From Ligula intestinalis (Eukaryota; Platyhelminthes; Cestoda; Diphyllobothriidea; Diphyllobothriidae), in the NCBI GenBank assembly GCA_036362985.1, contig JAYGXS010000004.1, forward strand, positions 29,908,001 through 29,972,000: DNA of 64,000 nt. Direction: 5' to 3'. This document shows, piece by piece, positions 22,861 to 34,200 of this stretch (within the stretch, counting starts at the first letter, position 1; each line of letters begins with the position of its first letter). A model generated the notes under the pieces. That model did not search any database, had not been told where the DNA came from, and was given only the letters and a program-made list of their open reading frames with translations. The position numbers were made by a program, and so were the translations under genes.

Positions 22861-24113
22861 TTATGGATTTGGTTTGGATTTCCTCCTTTTGACAGGAACA
22901 TTGGGAATCAGCTTCCAACTGAAATCCATCGGGAACTTTGCTGCAATGTTACCGAGCTGGCAGCATACGTGGCTCTTCAAAAACCAAGGATGCGGGTCGA
23001 TCAGCTTCATGCATTCAACACTATTATTGACAGTGTACATAACCGCAATAATGGTGACCATGTTTTCATTTTGGATGCACCCGGTGGAACTAGCAAAACG
23101 TTCGTCATGCAGCTGCTTTTGGTTGAGCTGCGCAAAGAAAGCAAAATTTTTTTGTCTGTTGCATCGGCCGGTATAGCAGCGACGTTACTTCCCGGTGGCC
23201 GAAATGCTTACAGTACCTTCAAGCTTTCTCTAAGGTTACCTGATGATGGCACCGCAACATGCCACATAAGCAGAGGTAGTGGATCATCTGAGTTGTTGAA
23301 ACGGTGCGCAGCTAAAATTTGGGACGTGTGTACCATGGCCAACATAATTGCACTGGAAGCGGGAGACAGAACGCTGTGTGATGTCACAGGATAAAACATT
23401 CCGTTTGGTGGCATCACAATGGTTTTATCTGGTGATTTCCGCCAGACACTACCTGTGATTCAAGGGGTACCAGGGGTGACCAGGTAAAATTCTGCCTACA
23501 ATATTCACCGCTATGGTCAACGGTGAAGACATTAAAACTCACGACCAATATGAGAGTTCTCCTGCACAATGCCCATGAAAACGACGGATTCTCCACCAAC
23601 ATCTTGAAAATTGGCGAAGGGAAAATTGACAGCGATGCTACCGGAAACATCCCTATTAGTTTGGTTACAAATTTGCAGAGCAGTGACGAAGATCTTAGAG
23701 ACAAAGTTTTCCCTGATCTTCAAAATAACTTTACCGACGCAGAATGGCTATGCGAACGAAGAATATTTGCTCCGACCAACAAATTCGTCAATTTCATTAA
23801 CGACAGAATTAGCCATATTTTTCCAAATGAGGAAAAACTGCACAAACCATTCGATATGACGGTTGATCCTTCCGACTGTGTTAATTATCCAGGTGAATTC
23901 CTGAACAGCTTGGAAATATCTGGCGTTCCATCGCACAAACTGGTTATGAAGGTTGGCGCGCCAATTACGCTGATGAGAAATATTGATGCACCGCGGCTAT
24001 GCAATGGCACTAGTCTAATTGTCAAGCGACTGATATCATTTGTATACTTAAAAAAAACTCTCGACTGCCTCTGTGTGGACATCCATTATCAGTGGTCCCA
24101 GGGATCAGATTAA
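22861..24113 (+). pseudogene. Helitron Pif1-like helicase, broken
   Basis: Frame 1 reads GFPPFDRNIGNQLPTEIHRE, LAAYVALQKPRMRVDQLHAF, then a P-loop FILDAPGGTSKTF (canonical GPGGTGKT, so two glycines are changed) and SVASAGIAATLLPGGRNAYS. After TAA at 23392 it continues ITMVLSGDFRQTLPVIQG. A frame change leads to LTTNMRVLLHN and later WLCERRIFAPTNKFVNFIN and GAPITLMRNIDAPRLCNGTS, the C-terminal Pif1/RecD motifs. Clearly a dead copy. Confidence 0.85.
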
Positions 24114-24297
24114 AATGCCTTCTGCGCCTTCTGCACGCGGGCATGCGCGCCTGTCCGTATGTCAGTCACACGCGACGCGCCACCCGCCTTTCGTGCGCCA
24201 GTCCGTACGTCGATCACACAGGGGACAGTGGCGGTGTCACGGTGTCTGATTTTGTCCCCTTTATCATTGGTGGCAGGCGGCTGTTTCAGACTCACGA

Positions 24298-25150
24298 TTG
24301 ACATCCAAAGTGACAGGTGGGTGTGAATATGCCACGGGGGGTGGGCGGGATGGGGAAGGGGTGGGGTGGAGGAGCAAAAAGGGCAAGGCCGCTAAGATCT
24401 CGAGGACTGGGGAACGCCGTCTACCTCGCTATATGCATGAGAAAACTCAGGATGCGTTAGTTTACGTTAGACATTTTGGACGCCCGGATCTATTCATTAC
24501 TTTTACCTGCAACCCATCATGGCCTGAAATTACTGATGAGCTGCTCCCCGGTCAAATGCCAAAGGAACGCCATGATTTGTCCGCGCGGGTATTCCAGCTT
24601 AAGTTGAAAACCATGATGAAACTCATCACAAAATTCAAAGTTTTCGGTGATGTTCAGTGTCACATGTACACTGTTGACTGGCAAAAGAGGAGATTGTCCC
24701 ACGCTCAAATTTTGGTCTGGCTAAAGGAAAAACTGCACTCTTCTGATGACGAAAACTTCAGATGCGCAGAACTGCCTTACCGGTCCGTTGAACCTGTTCT
24801 GCTTGAAACGATCAAAACTCAAATGGTGCATGGCCCATGCGGTCAGATAAATCCCAACAGTCCTTGTATGAAGGATGGTTAATGTACTAAGAGATATCCC
24901 AAGTGATTTCTAGGTGCAACTCAGACTGATGGCGATGGTTACCCTCTCTACAGAAGGCGACAACCTGAGATTGGCGGATTCGAAGCAGTTATCAATGAAA
25001 AGCAAACCGATGGGGTTGTCATTGATAATTGTTGGATTGTACCGTATTGTCTCCTACTGTCAAAAGTATTCGACGCCAACATCAATGTTGAATTTTGCAA
25101 CTCAGCGAAGTCCATCAAGTACGTCTGTAAGTACATCAACAAAGGTTCTG
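24298..25150 (+). pseudogene. Helitron HUH Rep nuclease, broken
   Basis: Frame 1 reads LPRYMHEKTQDALVYVRHFG, the family motif LFITFTCNPSWPEIT, then KRRLSHAQILVWLK where the metal-binding HxH of the HUH site should be; the second His is Gln (CAA at 24706). After two stop codons (24880, 24907) the same frame gives GDGYPLYRRRQPEIGGFEAV, DNCWIVPYCLLLSKVFDANI and KSIKYVCKYINKGS with the twin catalytic tyrosines (25120 and 25132). The N-terminal part of Rep and everything after the tyrosines are missing. Confidence 0.85.
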
Positions 25151-25200
25151 CCCCCTTAACGCAGTTTTATTACTGGCAACGCCACATGTTCTGCATCACA

Positions 25201-25264
25201 GCTATGTACAAAGAGGGAGTTCCGAGTTATTTACCTATATTTCCCTAATAAAACTGAACTGAAC
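25201..25264 (+). repeat. LINE 3' tail, copy 2
   Basis: GCTATGTACAAAGAGGGAGT, TTACCTATATTTCCC, AATAAAACTGAACTGAAC. Same terminus as 5974-6043, here abutting the Helitron Rep relic with no LINE coding sequence left. Confidence 0.65.
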
Positions 25265-25429
25265 ATAATTATTTTAAGAGGTTTTCATGTAAGGTTTGCC
25301 TGCATAAAAGACAACAACATATAAGGAAACCCAAGGTGAAGGCGGGCTTCCGCGCTTGTTCTTGATAATTTTCAATTTTGGTTGCCGAGCTCCGGCCACT
25401 TTATATTCATGGTATTCGACTACCATGAA

Positions 25430-25890
25430 TATTAACGGGGCCAATCCACACCAGGCCCACTCAGAGCCCCTTAACTCAATATAATTACTAAAATTAGCTT
25501 AAAGATCAACTTTTCTTTTCTGATCCCTCTAGTATACAGATTTACGGCCAGGCTAGCAATATCGCGATAATAGGCGTCCCCTGCGAAATGTTTTGCAAGG
25601 GGGGGGGCAGCCGGGGCCAAAGTGATGACTTGCAGCGCCTGAGCCCCTTCTTGCTCCGCCTGAGCCCCACCATGCCACATGTACCATATTTACTAAAATT
25701 AGCTTAGATATCAATTTTATCCACCAAATATTATAAATTTGGTTTACTTTTCTTCTCTGATTCCTCAAATATACAGATGTTCACCAGGAAATAACTTCTG
25801 TAATAGTAATTGGCCTTAATTAAATTCTGACGGGGCCATCCTCTCCTGGCCTCTTCTGAGCCTCTTCTGAGCCAGCGGGGCCATGTTTCA
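25430..25890 (+). repeat. Degenerate tandem duplication, about 200-bp unit
   Basis: TTACTAAAATTAGCTTA followed by GATCAA or GATATCAA and then TTTACTTTTCTTCTCTGATTCC-like sequence occurs at about 25484 and 25688. The GGGGCC/CAGGCCC/GAGCCCC cluster preceding each also recurs at 25830-25885. Sequence class unknown. Confidence 0.5.
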
Positions 25891-25891
25891 A

Positions 25892-25956
25892 GGGCTAATA
25901 GGAAGTTCAAAGGCGTTTGCCTATATTTCCCTCAGTAAAGATAAACTGAATTGAAC
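25892..25956 (+). repeat. LINE 3' tail, copy 3
   Basis: GGGCTAATAGGAAGTTCAAA, GGCGTTTGCCTATATTTCCC, then AAACTGAATTGAAC. Third copy of the terminus seen at 5974 and 25201. Confidence 0.65.
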
Positions 25957-26303
25957 AAAGGCGCAGTAACGTACCAAAGGGATAACAAACATTAGTTGGA
26001 TGAGAAGACTGCAACGAGTCCATCACAACAGAAATGATACTATGGCGTCCTAGGTGGGCAATTGGACGCCATACGTTTATTTTGTATTCTGAACAGCTAA
26101 TAAAGATCACTTGAGCTATGACTATTCGCCGTGCACCGTGAATCTAAGCACACATGGATCGATTTTGCCCGCCCAACTTTTCCGCTCACATGGAATCCAC
26201 CAATACAGAGCAGTGAGCTGACTGCCCAAGCAGGATTTCCTAATAAATCAGTTAGAATCCGCCAAAATGGCTTCTAGGATGACTTATTTGTTCAGGGTAT
26301 TTT

Positions 26304-26402
26304 GGCAGATTTGCCTAATTGAGTTGACCAAAGTGTGAAAATAGTCGTGGCGTCGGCGCGAGTATTTTCACAATTGGGTCAGCTAAATTAGGCAAATCTG
26401 CC
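26304..26402. repeat. Inverted repeat, two 40-bp arms
   Basis: Arms 26304-26343 and 26363-26402 are reverse complements apart from about five mismatches, around a GC-rich 19-base spacer (GTCGTGGCGTCGGCGCGAG). The outer ends GGCAGATTTGCCTAATT match exactly. Confidence 0.88.
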
Positions 26403-27012
26403 AGTGCTTTTATCGCTTTATGTTAAGTAAGTTAAACCCGATCAGCTGCGATTTTCAAATCATGTTTACTTAGAAGGGAAGAAGTCTTCAGAAGGCCAAA
26501 ATAGTATGAAGAGTATATCGTGTACACAGAGGAACGAAGAATAGATGAACAGGAATTTGACTTGGTGAGCTACGACCAGCCAGGAGAGCCAGCTGCATCC
26601 AAAATGGGGTTTAAGCAGCAGGCATGCCCGTGGCAGCGAGAATGGGCATTTTCTGGTTGCTTTGAAGGTTATTGGTCGGACCGACTGCATCGACCTAGGC
26701 GTACCTGCGTCTTATTCGCCACCGAGGGAGACGAGCTTATGCAAAATTTGTGATTGGCTGTTGCGGAGGCCGCCTTCCGTGCAAACACACGCGTTACGAG
26801 CGGTAGGCCCTCGGGCATGCTTGCTTATAGTTAAGTATATTTAGGGTAGTAGGCAATGTCACTATGTCACTATAAACAGTGATTAACATGTATACATGCA
26901 CAAATTTTAACGTGTGCGTGTGAACAGTCAGAATAGTCTCTTGTGTACATAATATATCCAACATAAAATGTGTTGCTGTAAAATAGTGAGAACCATATGC
27001 AAACGTAAATTT
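26403..27012. other. Spacer, no gene recognised
   Basis: Flank of the minus-strand LINE. An open frame at 26520-26753 has no recognisable motif. Part of it may be the 3' UTR of the LINE starting at 27013. Confidence 0.4.
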
Positions 27013-28520
27013 TTATCTGTAGGTATTTTCGGGGCGTAAATTATTCCTCCTTCCTTGTACATATGAACGGTAAGTGTTAAGTAGATGTTCATCCAGTTTC
27101 CGTTTAAACACATCTGTGGATTTCGCCATTACGAACTCCTCGGACAGTCCGTTCCAGACACCGATGACTCGTTGTGAGAACGACTGCTCGCGGACCTCTA
27201 GATGGGATAGGGTTCCCCGCAGTTTGAGGGGATTCCCACGGAGGTTGGTTGAAGTGTCGAAGGCGAAGAAAACATCAAACTTCAGGGTACACTCCCGATT
27301 CCTCACGAGGCGGTACGTCTGTATGAGGTTGCCGCGGATTTGTCTATACTCAAGGGGGAAAACGTTAAGTGCTTCTAGTCTAAATTCGTAAGATGAAGAC
27401 TTTAGGCCCTTCACAATTTTCGTTGCCCTTCGCTGAATTCTTTCCAGCATCTGGTTATCTTTGTGCATCCATGGTCGCCACGCCTTTACGCTATACTCCA
27501 GATGTGAGCGAATAAATGTTCCATAGATTTTGCCGAATATTTTTTTGTCTATGTCGACAAAAGTTTGCTTAATGGCAAACAGAACACTGTTCGCCCTCTT
27601 GGCAGCCCTAGCACACTGTAAAGACGGCTTTAGCGATGGCCCAATAGCCATACCCAGATCTTTTTGTTCATTGAAGTTCGACAGACCCCTTCCATCGTGT
27701 AGGTAGTTGTGTGAGTCATCCTTTGCGCTCACTTTCTTCGTCTTGAGTCGTAATGTGACACACTTCTCAAAGTTAAACCAAATTAACCATTTTGGACCAT
27801 TTACCTAGGCGGTCAAGTCCTTATTGCAGAGTTTGTTCATAATAAGCGTTTTTGATGGGTTGCCATATCTTAATATCATCTGCAAGCAAGAGTCTATTAC
27901 TGATCAGTCCATGCCTACAGTCGTTGGCGTAGATTAGGAACAATAGTGGCCCAAGAACGGAGCCCTGAGGCACTCCACTCGCAACTGGCACTGAAGAGGA
28001 TTTTGCGTTTCCGACGCACACGGACTGCGATCGGCCTATGAGAAAATCTCCTACCCAATTTAGTAAATTGCCCCTTATCCCGGATTCGCCAACCTTGTAG
28101 AGTAGCTGTTGGTGAGGGACACTATCGAAGGCTTTTTTAAAGTCTATGTAAACAACATCTACGGGGTATTTTCGTCTAATGACTTGGACCACTGCTCCAT
28201 AGAATAAAGCATGTTGGTCAGGAAGGAGTGGTTTCCTGGAAACCCGTGTTGGGTACCATCAAATAAGTCTTTTTTTCGAGGAACTTCATAGTGGCCTTTT
28301 TGATGATCCTTTCCATAATTTGCAAGTAAGGCTCACTGGTCAATAGTTGTTCGCGCTTGTTCTGGATCCACCCTTGTGAATAGGGTATATGTTCGCAACT
28401 TTCCAATCGGATGAGAGGAGGCCTCGATCAAAGGACAACTTTAAAATGTGCGTAAGCGGTCTGGAAAGTTCCGAAGCATGCCCTTGCAGTACCTGGAGTG
28501 CTGCAAGCACGTGTTCGTTA
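27013..28520 (-). mobile_element. LINE fragment (CR1/jockey-like RT), frameshifted
   Basis: From the right: ASELSRPLTHILKLSFDRGL then SSDWKVANIYPIHKGGSRTS, followed by frame changes, TQHGF-like and LTNMLYSMEQWSK segments. From 28192: VDVVYIDFKKAFDSVPHQQL (motif A), PVASGVPQGSVLGPLLFLIY (motif B), LLADDIKIW (motif C; the residue before ADD is Leu). From 27732: FNEQKDLGMAIGPSLKPSLQ, FGKIYGTFIRSHLEYSVKAW, then FSQRVIGVWNGLSEEFV to 27013. The C-terminus resembles the fragments at 4640 and 35650, so these probably belong to one family. Confidence 0.85.
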
Positions 28521-28976
28521 CAAACAGTCTGTTCCGTTCAGCAAAGTTCAGCAATCTGTCACCATTCTCACATCGAGAACCAAGCCCAAAGCGGCCGATA
28601 AGATGGCTGTTTGTGGAGTCACCCGGCTCAGTTCGGCCATTCCAATCCCCGGCAACAGTCTACTGTCACTTAAGACTAAGTAACGTGGCGTTCTGTCCTG
28701 CATTGGAGAAAACCGCCTATGCATGGACCCCTTCGTTTTAGTCAAGTGCCATAGTCGTGCAGATCGTGGCTTAAGCCATTGTAATTAGAATGTACATGCT
28801 AAGTTTGGGACGAAGTAACCTTCCTCGTAGATTATTTATTTACTTTCCATTACCAAATTTGAAAACGCGAGCTGTATCTCCATTTTGAATCCAACGGCTT
28901 GCTTGCCTTTCCGGTCTTGGAATTACAATTGATATGAATTCGCGTATTATTGTGCCTCCCAATATTTAGCCTAAAA

Positions 28977-29466
28977 AGTGACCTTGATATCCTTACCATT
29001 CAAAGGTGACGACATTTCCAACACAATCAAGCGACGATTACGCTGTACGATAGAAAGGACCTACAACGCAGCAAAATTAGTCTTCTTAAGTTCTACCTAA
29101 AGTATTCCATTAAAACGGCCAAAGGATGCTCTGCCATTGCACGCCACCTCCAATTGTGTTTACGAATTCACATGTAATTGCGGATGCAAATACATTGGGC
29201 GCACGCAAAGGCAACTCGCAGCCAGGGCTGCTGAGCACTTGCCTAATTGGCTTTTGAAGCAAGAAGACAGAATACCAAGGTCCTCCATTACCAAGCATCT
29301 ATTAGACAGCGGTCATTCTGTCGACGTTAAAACCGCGTTTCGAGTACTTGTTCGGGCCCGAACAAACCGAATCCTGCGCTATTTAGAAGCTGCATACATA
29401 CGGTGGGAGAAACCTGACCTATGTAAGCAGCTTGATCATGTCGTCAACCTCCAACTGCCCTGGTGA
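28977..29466 (+). mobile_element. Penelope-like C-terminus with GIY-YIG endonuclease
   Basis: One frame (frame 1) with a single TAA near 29096: SLPFKGDDISNTIKRRLRC, TYNAAKLVFLSS, then SIPLKRPKDALPLHATSNCV and YEFTCNCGCKYIGRTQRQL (the CxC plus YIGRT pattern of GIY-YIG), AARAAEHLPNWL, SSITKHLLDSGHSV and a C-terminal RYLEAAYIRWEKPDLC. This is the C-terminal part of a PLE of a subfamily different from that at 6774. The RT is missing. Confidence 0.82.
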
Positions 29467-31158
29467 TTGGCCATTAAATTTAATTTCCCACGTGTTTTCC
29501 GTTAACTTCTCCCATCCACTATTCCCCATATGTTGACTTAACATTCCCGTCCTTTATCGATTAATTTTTAAACTGACTCAGGTTCCTTGCTGTTAACAGT
29601 AATTCTGTGAGATTTACCACTCCTGTATGTATCTTCGTTAACATTCTTATGCAACGACAAGAAGCAGCTGATGAGCTGTCTCGAAATTTGTTGATATCAA
29701 TGAATTCTGCTGTTTTCGCCTGTTTTCAATTTGTACCGGGGAAAAACACCTTCAAATGTACATTTTACTTGAGATTGAATTTATAAATCTTTTAAAACCT
29801 AACCTGACTTGGTTTTCCTGCATTTAAAAGACCCAAGCAATGTTAGCTAGTAGCGCCTGCCTCTTCTAGAAGTACAGATTAATTCATCATTTAAAAGCCC
29901 TTCTCATTAACAGTAGTAAACGACTTCTTGTGAAATGATTGGTTTTTATTTTCTGATATGCCTTTACTGATTGGTATATTTTTCCGCTTCATTCTTATGT
30001 GCATGCTTTACATTTGAACTCAGGATGAAGAATATACGGGTTTGCAGTTGTATTTTAGGAAAACTCTTGATTTAGCGTGTAGAAAGCAGAATAACGGAAT
30101 AAGGTTTAGAAGATATGTCAGAATGACATCTGACTTCATTTGTCTATGCCCTCAGCACGTGTAAACGTCTTCTTACCAGTACTTTATGTATAGGAGAAGA
30201 TATCCTAGTAAAAATTTACAGGCTCACTCTAATTAACCCTTTATTTGATGCGAATCGTAAAATTTCTTATTTTTGCTGGGGTAATTTTTTTCTTATCTCT
30301 AGAGATTGTTCCCAACTATTATTAAGTTGATTTTGGTAACTATATTGCAGGTATCGGTTTTTGCTGGTACCTTTACTGTCAGTCTGGCTGCTCACACAAC
30401 CTAAGTTCTTGTACTTCCCTCGAACCGACGTATCTTTTGCCTCATATGGCAAATTAAAACGCAATTTTTTCCGAGAAGTCCAAATCTTTAGCTTTTAAAA
30501 GGATTGCACAGACCAAAGAAACACTACGCGCCCAACACAGAGCATGAGATTAATTAACAGGTGCATGGCTCTTCCCACGCCATCTCAAAACCCATCATAC
30601 GCAGTTCAACCACCAGGCCTAAGACTAAGTACGAACCAAAATTCAAGGCAACCCGAACCAGAGGAGAAAGTGGGCGTTGGGAGATGCAAATGAGATTGAC
30701 AATCCCAAAACAGACACGAGCAATGACCATCAAAACGCAAAACGGGCATCCGGCGGACCAGTAGGACAAGAGACGGGAAGGCACATATGTGTTACCATGA
30801 CACCATTCACTGTCGACTAGGTTATAGGTTGCCCCTTATCTCAAAGGAGACGACTGGAAAATTCCGGAGTCTCCATAGTGCATTGAATAAAAACAGACGT
30901 CAATAATATCAATCAGGCCTTTTAAACACAGGAGAAAAGGGGAAAGGGGTTGGAACAGCATGCTCACGGGATTTTGTGCGTTAACAATAAAGTCACTATA
31001 AGTACAGAAGTCTAAAAGTAGCAGTCGTTCCAGTTGGGACAATTCACTTTCTGACATGTAACCAGTAGGTGTCTTCGATGTACAAACGAATATATCAGTT
31101 AATTGCAAGCCTGAAAGATAATATTTATGAAATAGAAGGGGCGGTAAAGCCGCAGAGG
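29467..31158. other. Region between PLE fragment and terminal exon, nothing recognised
   Basis: Contains a CTGATGA/GAAA pair at 29668-29686 without a stem II (possible remnant of a PLE hammerhead). An open frame on the minus strand at 30836-31108 lies in the 3' flank of the Kunitz/EGF gene and has no recognised domain. Confidence 0.45.
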
Positions 31159-31286
31159 TTATGACAATTCGGGAACGCAGGTAGGTTTGTCATCCGGACA
31201 TTTGCAGCTTCGTGCTGAGGTGAGGCCACCAGGCATGCAGAAGAAGCGGCATCGTCCATTGTCGAAGCTGCAAGTGTTGGTGTAAG
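31159..31286 (-). CDS. Terminal exon: closing EGF-like domain and stop
   Basis: Acceptor TTTCCTCTGTAG. Encodes [16 protein letters not shown], then [11 protein letters not shown] and PELS before TAA at 31159-31161. Six cysteines in the spacing of the EGF that packs against the last blade of LDL-receptor and nidogen propellers. A CATAAA hexamer at 31124-31129 (minus) lies 30 bases past the stop and could serve as a weak poly(A) signal; no AATAAA is obvious close by. Confidence 0.8.
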
Positions 31287-34200
31287 CTACAGAGGAAAGG
31301 AAATGTATTATGGTCACAATCCAATGTAGGTAAGCTGTTAAATCGACACTGTGGTTCCCGGGGGTTTCGTGCCGAGCAGATGACAGTTCAATGTCCGAAT
31401 AATTTGTATCAACACTTAAAAGCGTGTCCGTTTGTTAATGAATAAAATAAATACTGATTTATTGCGGGGACACACCTCCTTGGAAAATGCGGGTTTATAA
31501 ACTGATAATTTATATGTTACCAGCCAAATCTTTTTCGTCCTAATTAAAACATGTGATTTAGAGAGATGCATACAGCAATTACCTTTACTATGTCATTTGA
31601 AACATCATCCTCACTAAACAATGAAGTTCGATTATGAAATGCGACTTCTATCAGTTACCATTTGCGAGACGAATCCGGAGTGAGAACAGGGCATGCAGGC
31701 TAGACTGAATTTTAATACAAATGTTTCAATCAACTTCTGTGGAAATTTGCGTATTCTAACCTATTATGCTTGTTGTCGTATGTATTTTATCGAGTAAATT
31801 ATACAAATTCACTTCACACGACCGTATACTATATTCATCGATTTTGGATTAATTTTAAGTCAAATTAGCAAAAAAGCAGGAATACTTCCAGAACCCACAC
31901 AGGGATCGCTGGGAACCAGAAATGGAGTTCGTTGCTATGGATGAGGTCCGCAGCTTCCCCCAAAAGGTTTACGTAAGATAGAAAAAAATGTCTGCTTAAA
32001 AAACTTAAAGCTGCAAAAAGAACAACTTACAATTCCTGCACATCTTGTGCGCAGTGATTGACTGAAAACCATTGGAACAGCAGACTCCCTTCACGAAAAC
32101 CATCTTGGACGGGTTCAACGATCGATACATGCGCCTACATAAGCAGAGTATTGGTTAGTACAATAAAATCGCCTCGTTTAAGTGAATATCGATTTGTATA
32201 AAAATATGGCCACGCGGAATGAAACATAACAACACTGCAGCCAGGTAATTACCCTAAAAATATCGCCCTCGTGTATTTCTTGTAGCGACATGACTTAAGA
32301 ATACTTTTAAATCACTGTGTTAAAGTATCACACCAATGATGCTAGTAAATTCAGACTGTTCGAAATATTGACTCCTGAGATGGCGTGACACACCTGGATC
32401 CCGGAATATTCGTCCCCTAACGTTGGAAAATAAAAACTTCAGATTTAATAAGGAATTGGGACATGTTTAGGTTGGCACGAACTGAATGCCTTTTTGTTTG
32501 CAACTCCTTTAAGCACATTCGTTGTGAATGCTAACTGCAACATTTTCTTGATTTGAATTTTGATGAAATAAAATTTAAAAGCTCAATGAGAAAGGTTTGA
32601 TAGCACTTTCATCTCTTTGAGCTGGTAGTGCGGACCCCCGGTAGTTTATCCCTTCAAGGATACAACCATTTTTTTCCCAGTTGTACAGTTAGTTAAAGTT
32701 TACTATTTGACTCCCCCCCTAGTATACGATTACTAATATAGCTCTTTTTGGGTATCAGTATGGAGATTTTAAGTTCAAGCAGGTACTTGTAAAGAGGGGT
32801 CCATAGTATCGCATCGTCCTCCTGAATGAGGCCATTTGAGGGCTCTTCGGTCGGATTAAATTCCTTCATTAGTCGTCCTTGGCGAACCGAAAGACCATCC
32901 GGTTCCAACTGGGCACAGCGCATCTCAGTGCGAGGATACGGTGCGATATTTCGTCGCTGGAACCAGCAGATTCTGCCAGCTGTTGAGGAGGCAGTCATGT
33001 CCGGACTTGTGGCCAGGTTTAGAGTTATCGGCGAACCGTCTAGGGTGACCAGTTCCGTTGTGCGGCCGTCCGACATGCGTGCAACTTGTATCGAATATTT
33101 GGAGGATGATCCGGGCGTCGACTGGCCCCAGTAAACCAACCTAGGGGAACAAATGCAGTTTTGGTTAGTTCATTTGTTATGTATTCATATGCGGGGGTTA
33201 CGCATCTTAATGGATAACTGTTTCATTACAGCATTTCTACATATAGGGTTCCTTGGTTTCAGCCAAAGTTTGGGAACATCAAAGAGCAAATGTTAAGACG
33301 AGAGATGTCGAACCCTGGGGCTCACTTGGACAGAGTTCTTTACTTAAATGCCTGTTTGGTAACTGCAGCCAACTCAAACCTTCGTTTAAGACGGTATCTG
33401 CGGTTGGGACACCACTGGCTGATGACATATTTTCGCTTGTATTACGTCCTATACGGTCCTTCTAAGGTTTATGATCTTCATCAACTCAGTGGCCTAGGCG
33501 GGATGCATAGACATACTTATATGCTATTTCGGAAAGGAAGAAAGTTAAGTCTCCGCTGGCTCCATTGGTAGAAAGCAATGTTAACCGAACACGTACGAGA
33601 GTCTCGGATGAACTGCAAGTCCAGCAATCTCAATATCATCACGGTTTGAATCCTCGTCGAGTTGAACGAAGGTGTACGTTCTGCCAGGCTGATCCGGATG
33701 AGTCACTATTATCCTCTTTCGTTCCGTGTCCACGGCAAAGATGTTGCCTGAAGTGGGATCCACTGCAATCCACGCAAATTTACTGAAAGCGTCCTCCAGC
33801 ACCAGGGTGGGTTTCGCCTCTAGTTGAACAGCACTGGCGTTTCCCCAACGTAGTGCGTGCCCTGAGTTACTGGTGTAGATGAGGCGGTCGGCATTGCAGT
33901 CCAGAGCTAGGGCCACTTGCTTGTGTCTGTTGTTTTCAGCTAGCAGGGAAGGAAGATGGTATAAAAGCAGTTCCGCCTCTCAACAAACTAAGAGATTTCC
34001 TGTTCAAGTTCTTCACAAATACAAAAACATAATTTTCTGACTAAATTCTTAAGGAAAACAGTAGACTGTGCGTCAGCAGCAAGTTTTACATGACACATTT
34101 TACTTTCAACGCCCTTACTCATCCTTCGGTGAGGGGGCAATCAATTTACAGGCTTCTGCCAAAGTTTTTGCCAAGAAATCTTACAATTTAGAAGGGTTGA

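Larger units (their letters stand above)
22861..25150 (+). mobile_element. Helitron relic with helicase before Rep
   Basis: Rolling-circle transposon pieces. The Pif1-family helicase part comes first (22861-24110) and the HUH Rep part second (24298-25150), both on the plus strand. In intact Helitrons Rep is N-terminal and helicase C-terminal in one protein. All parts are mutated: TAA at 23392, TAA near 23494, a frame change near 23520, and stops at 24880 and 24907. The helicase ends abruptly after LIVKRL. The terminal TC and CTRR ends were not identified. Confidence 0.85.

Noticed and set aside
30836..31108. 90-codon minus-strand open frame after the propeller gene stop
   Set aside because: It could be an ATG-starting exon with a GTGAGC donor, but no domain or neighbour exon supports it; it overlaps the expected 3' UTR.
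33586..33596. Alternative donor TTCG|GTTAAC for the propeller exon ending at 33597
   Set aside because: It gives the wrong reading frame for the next exon, losing the YWGQ motif; the upstream GTACGT donor restores it.
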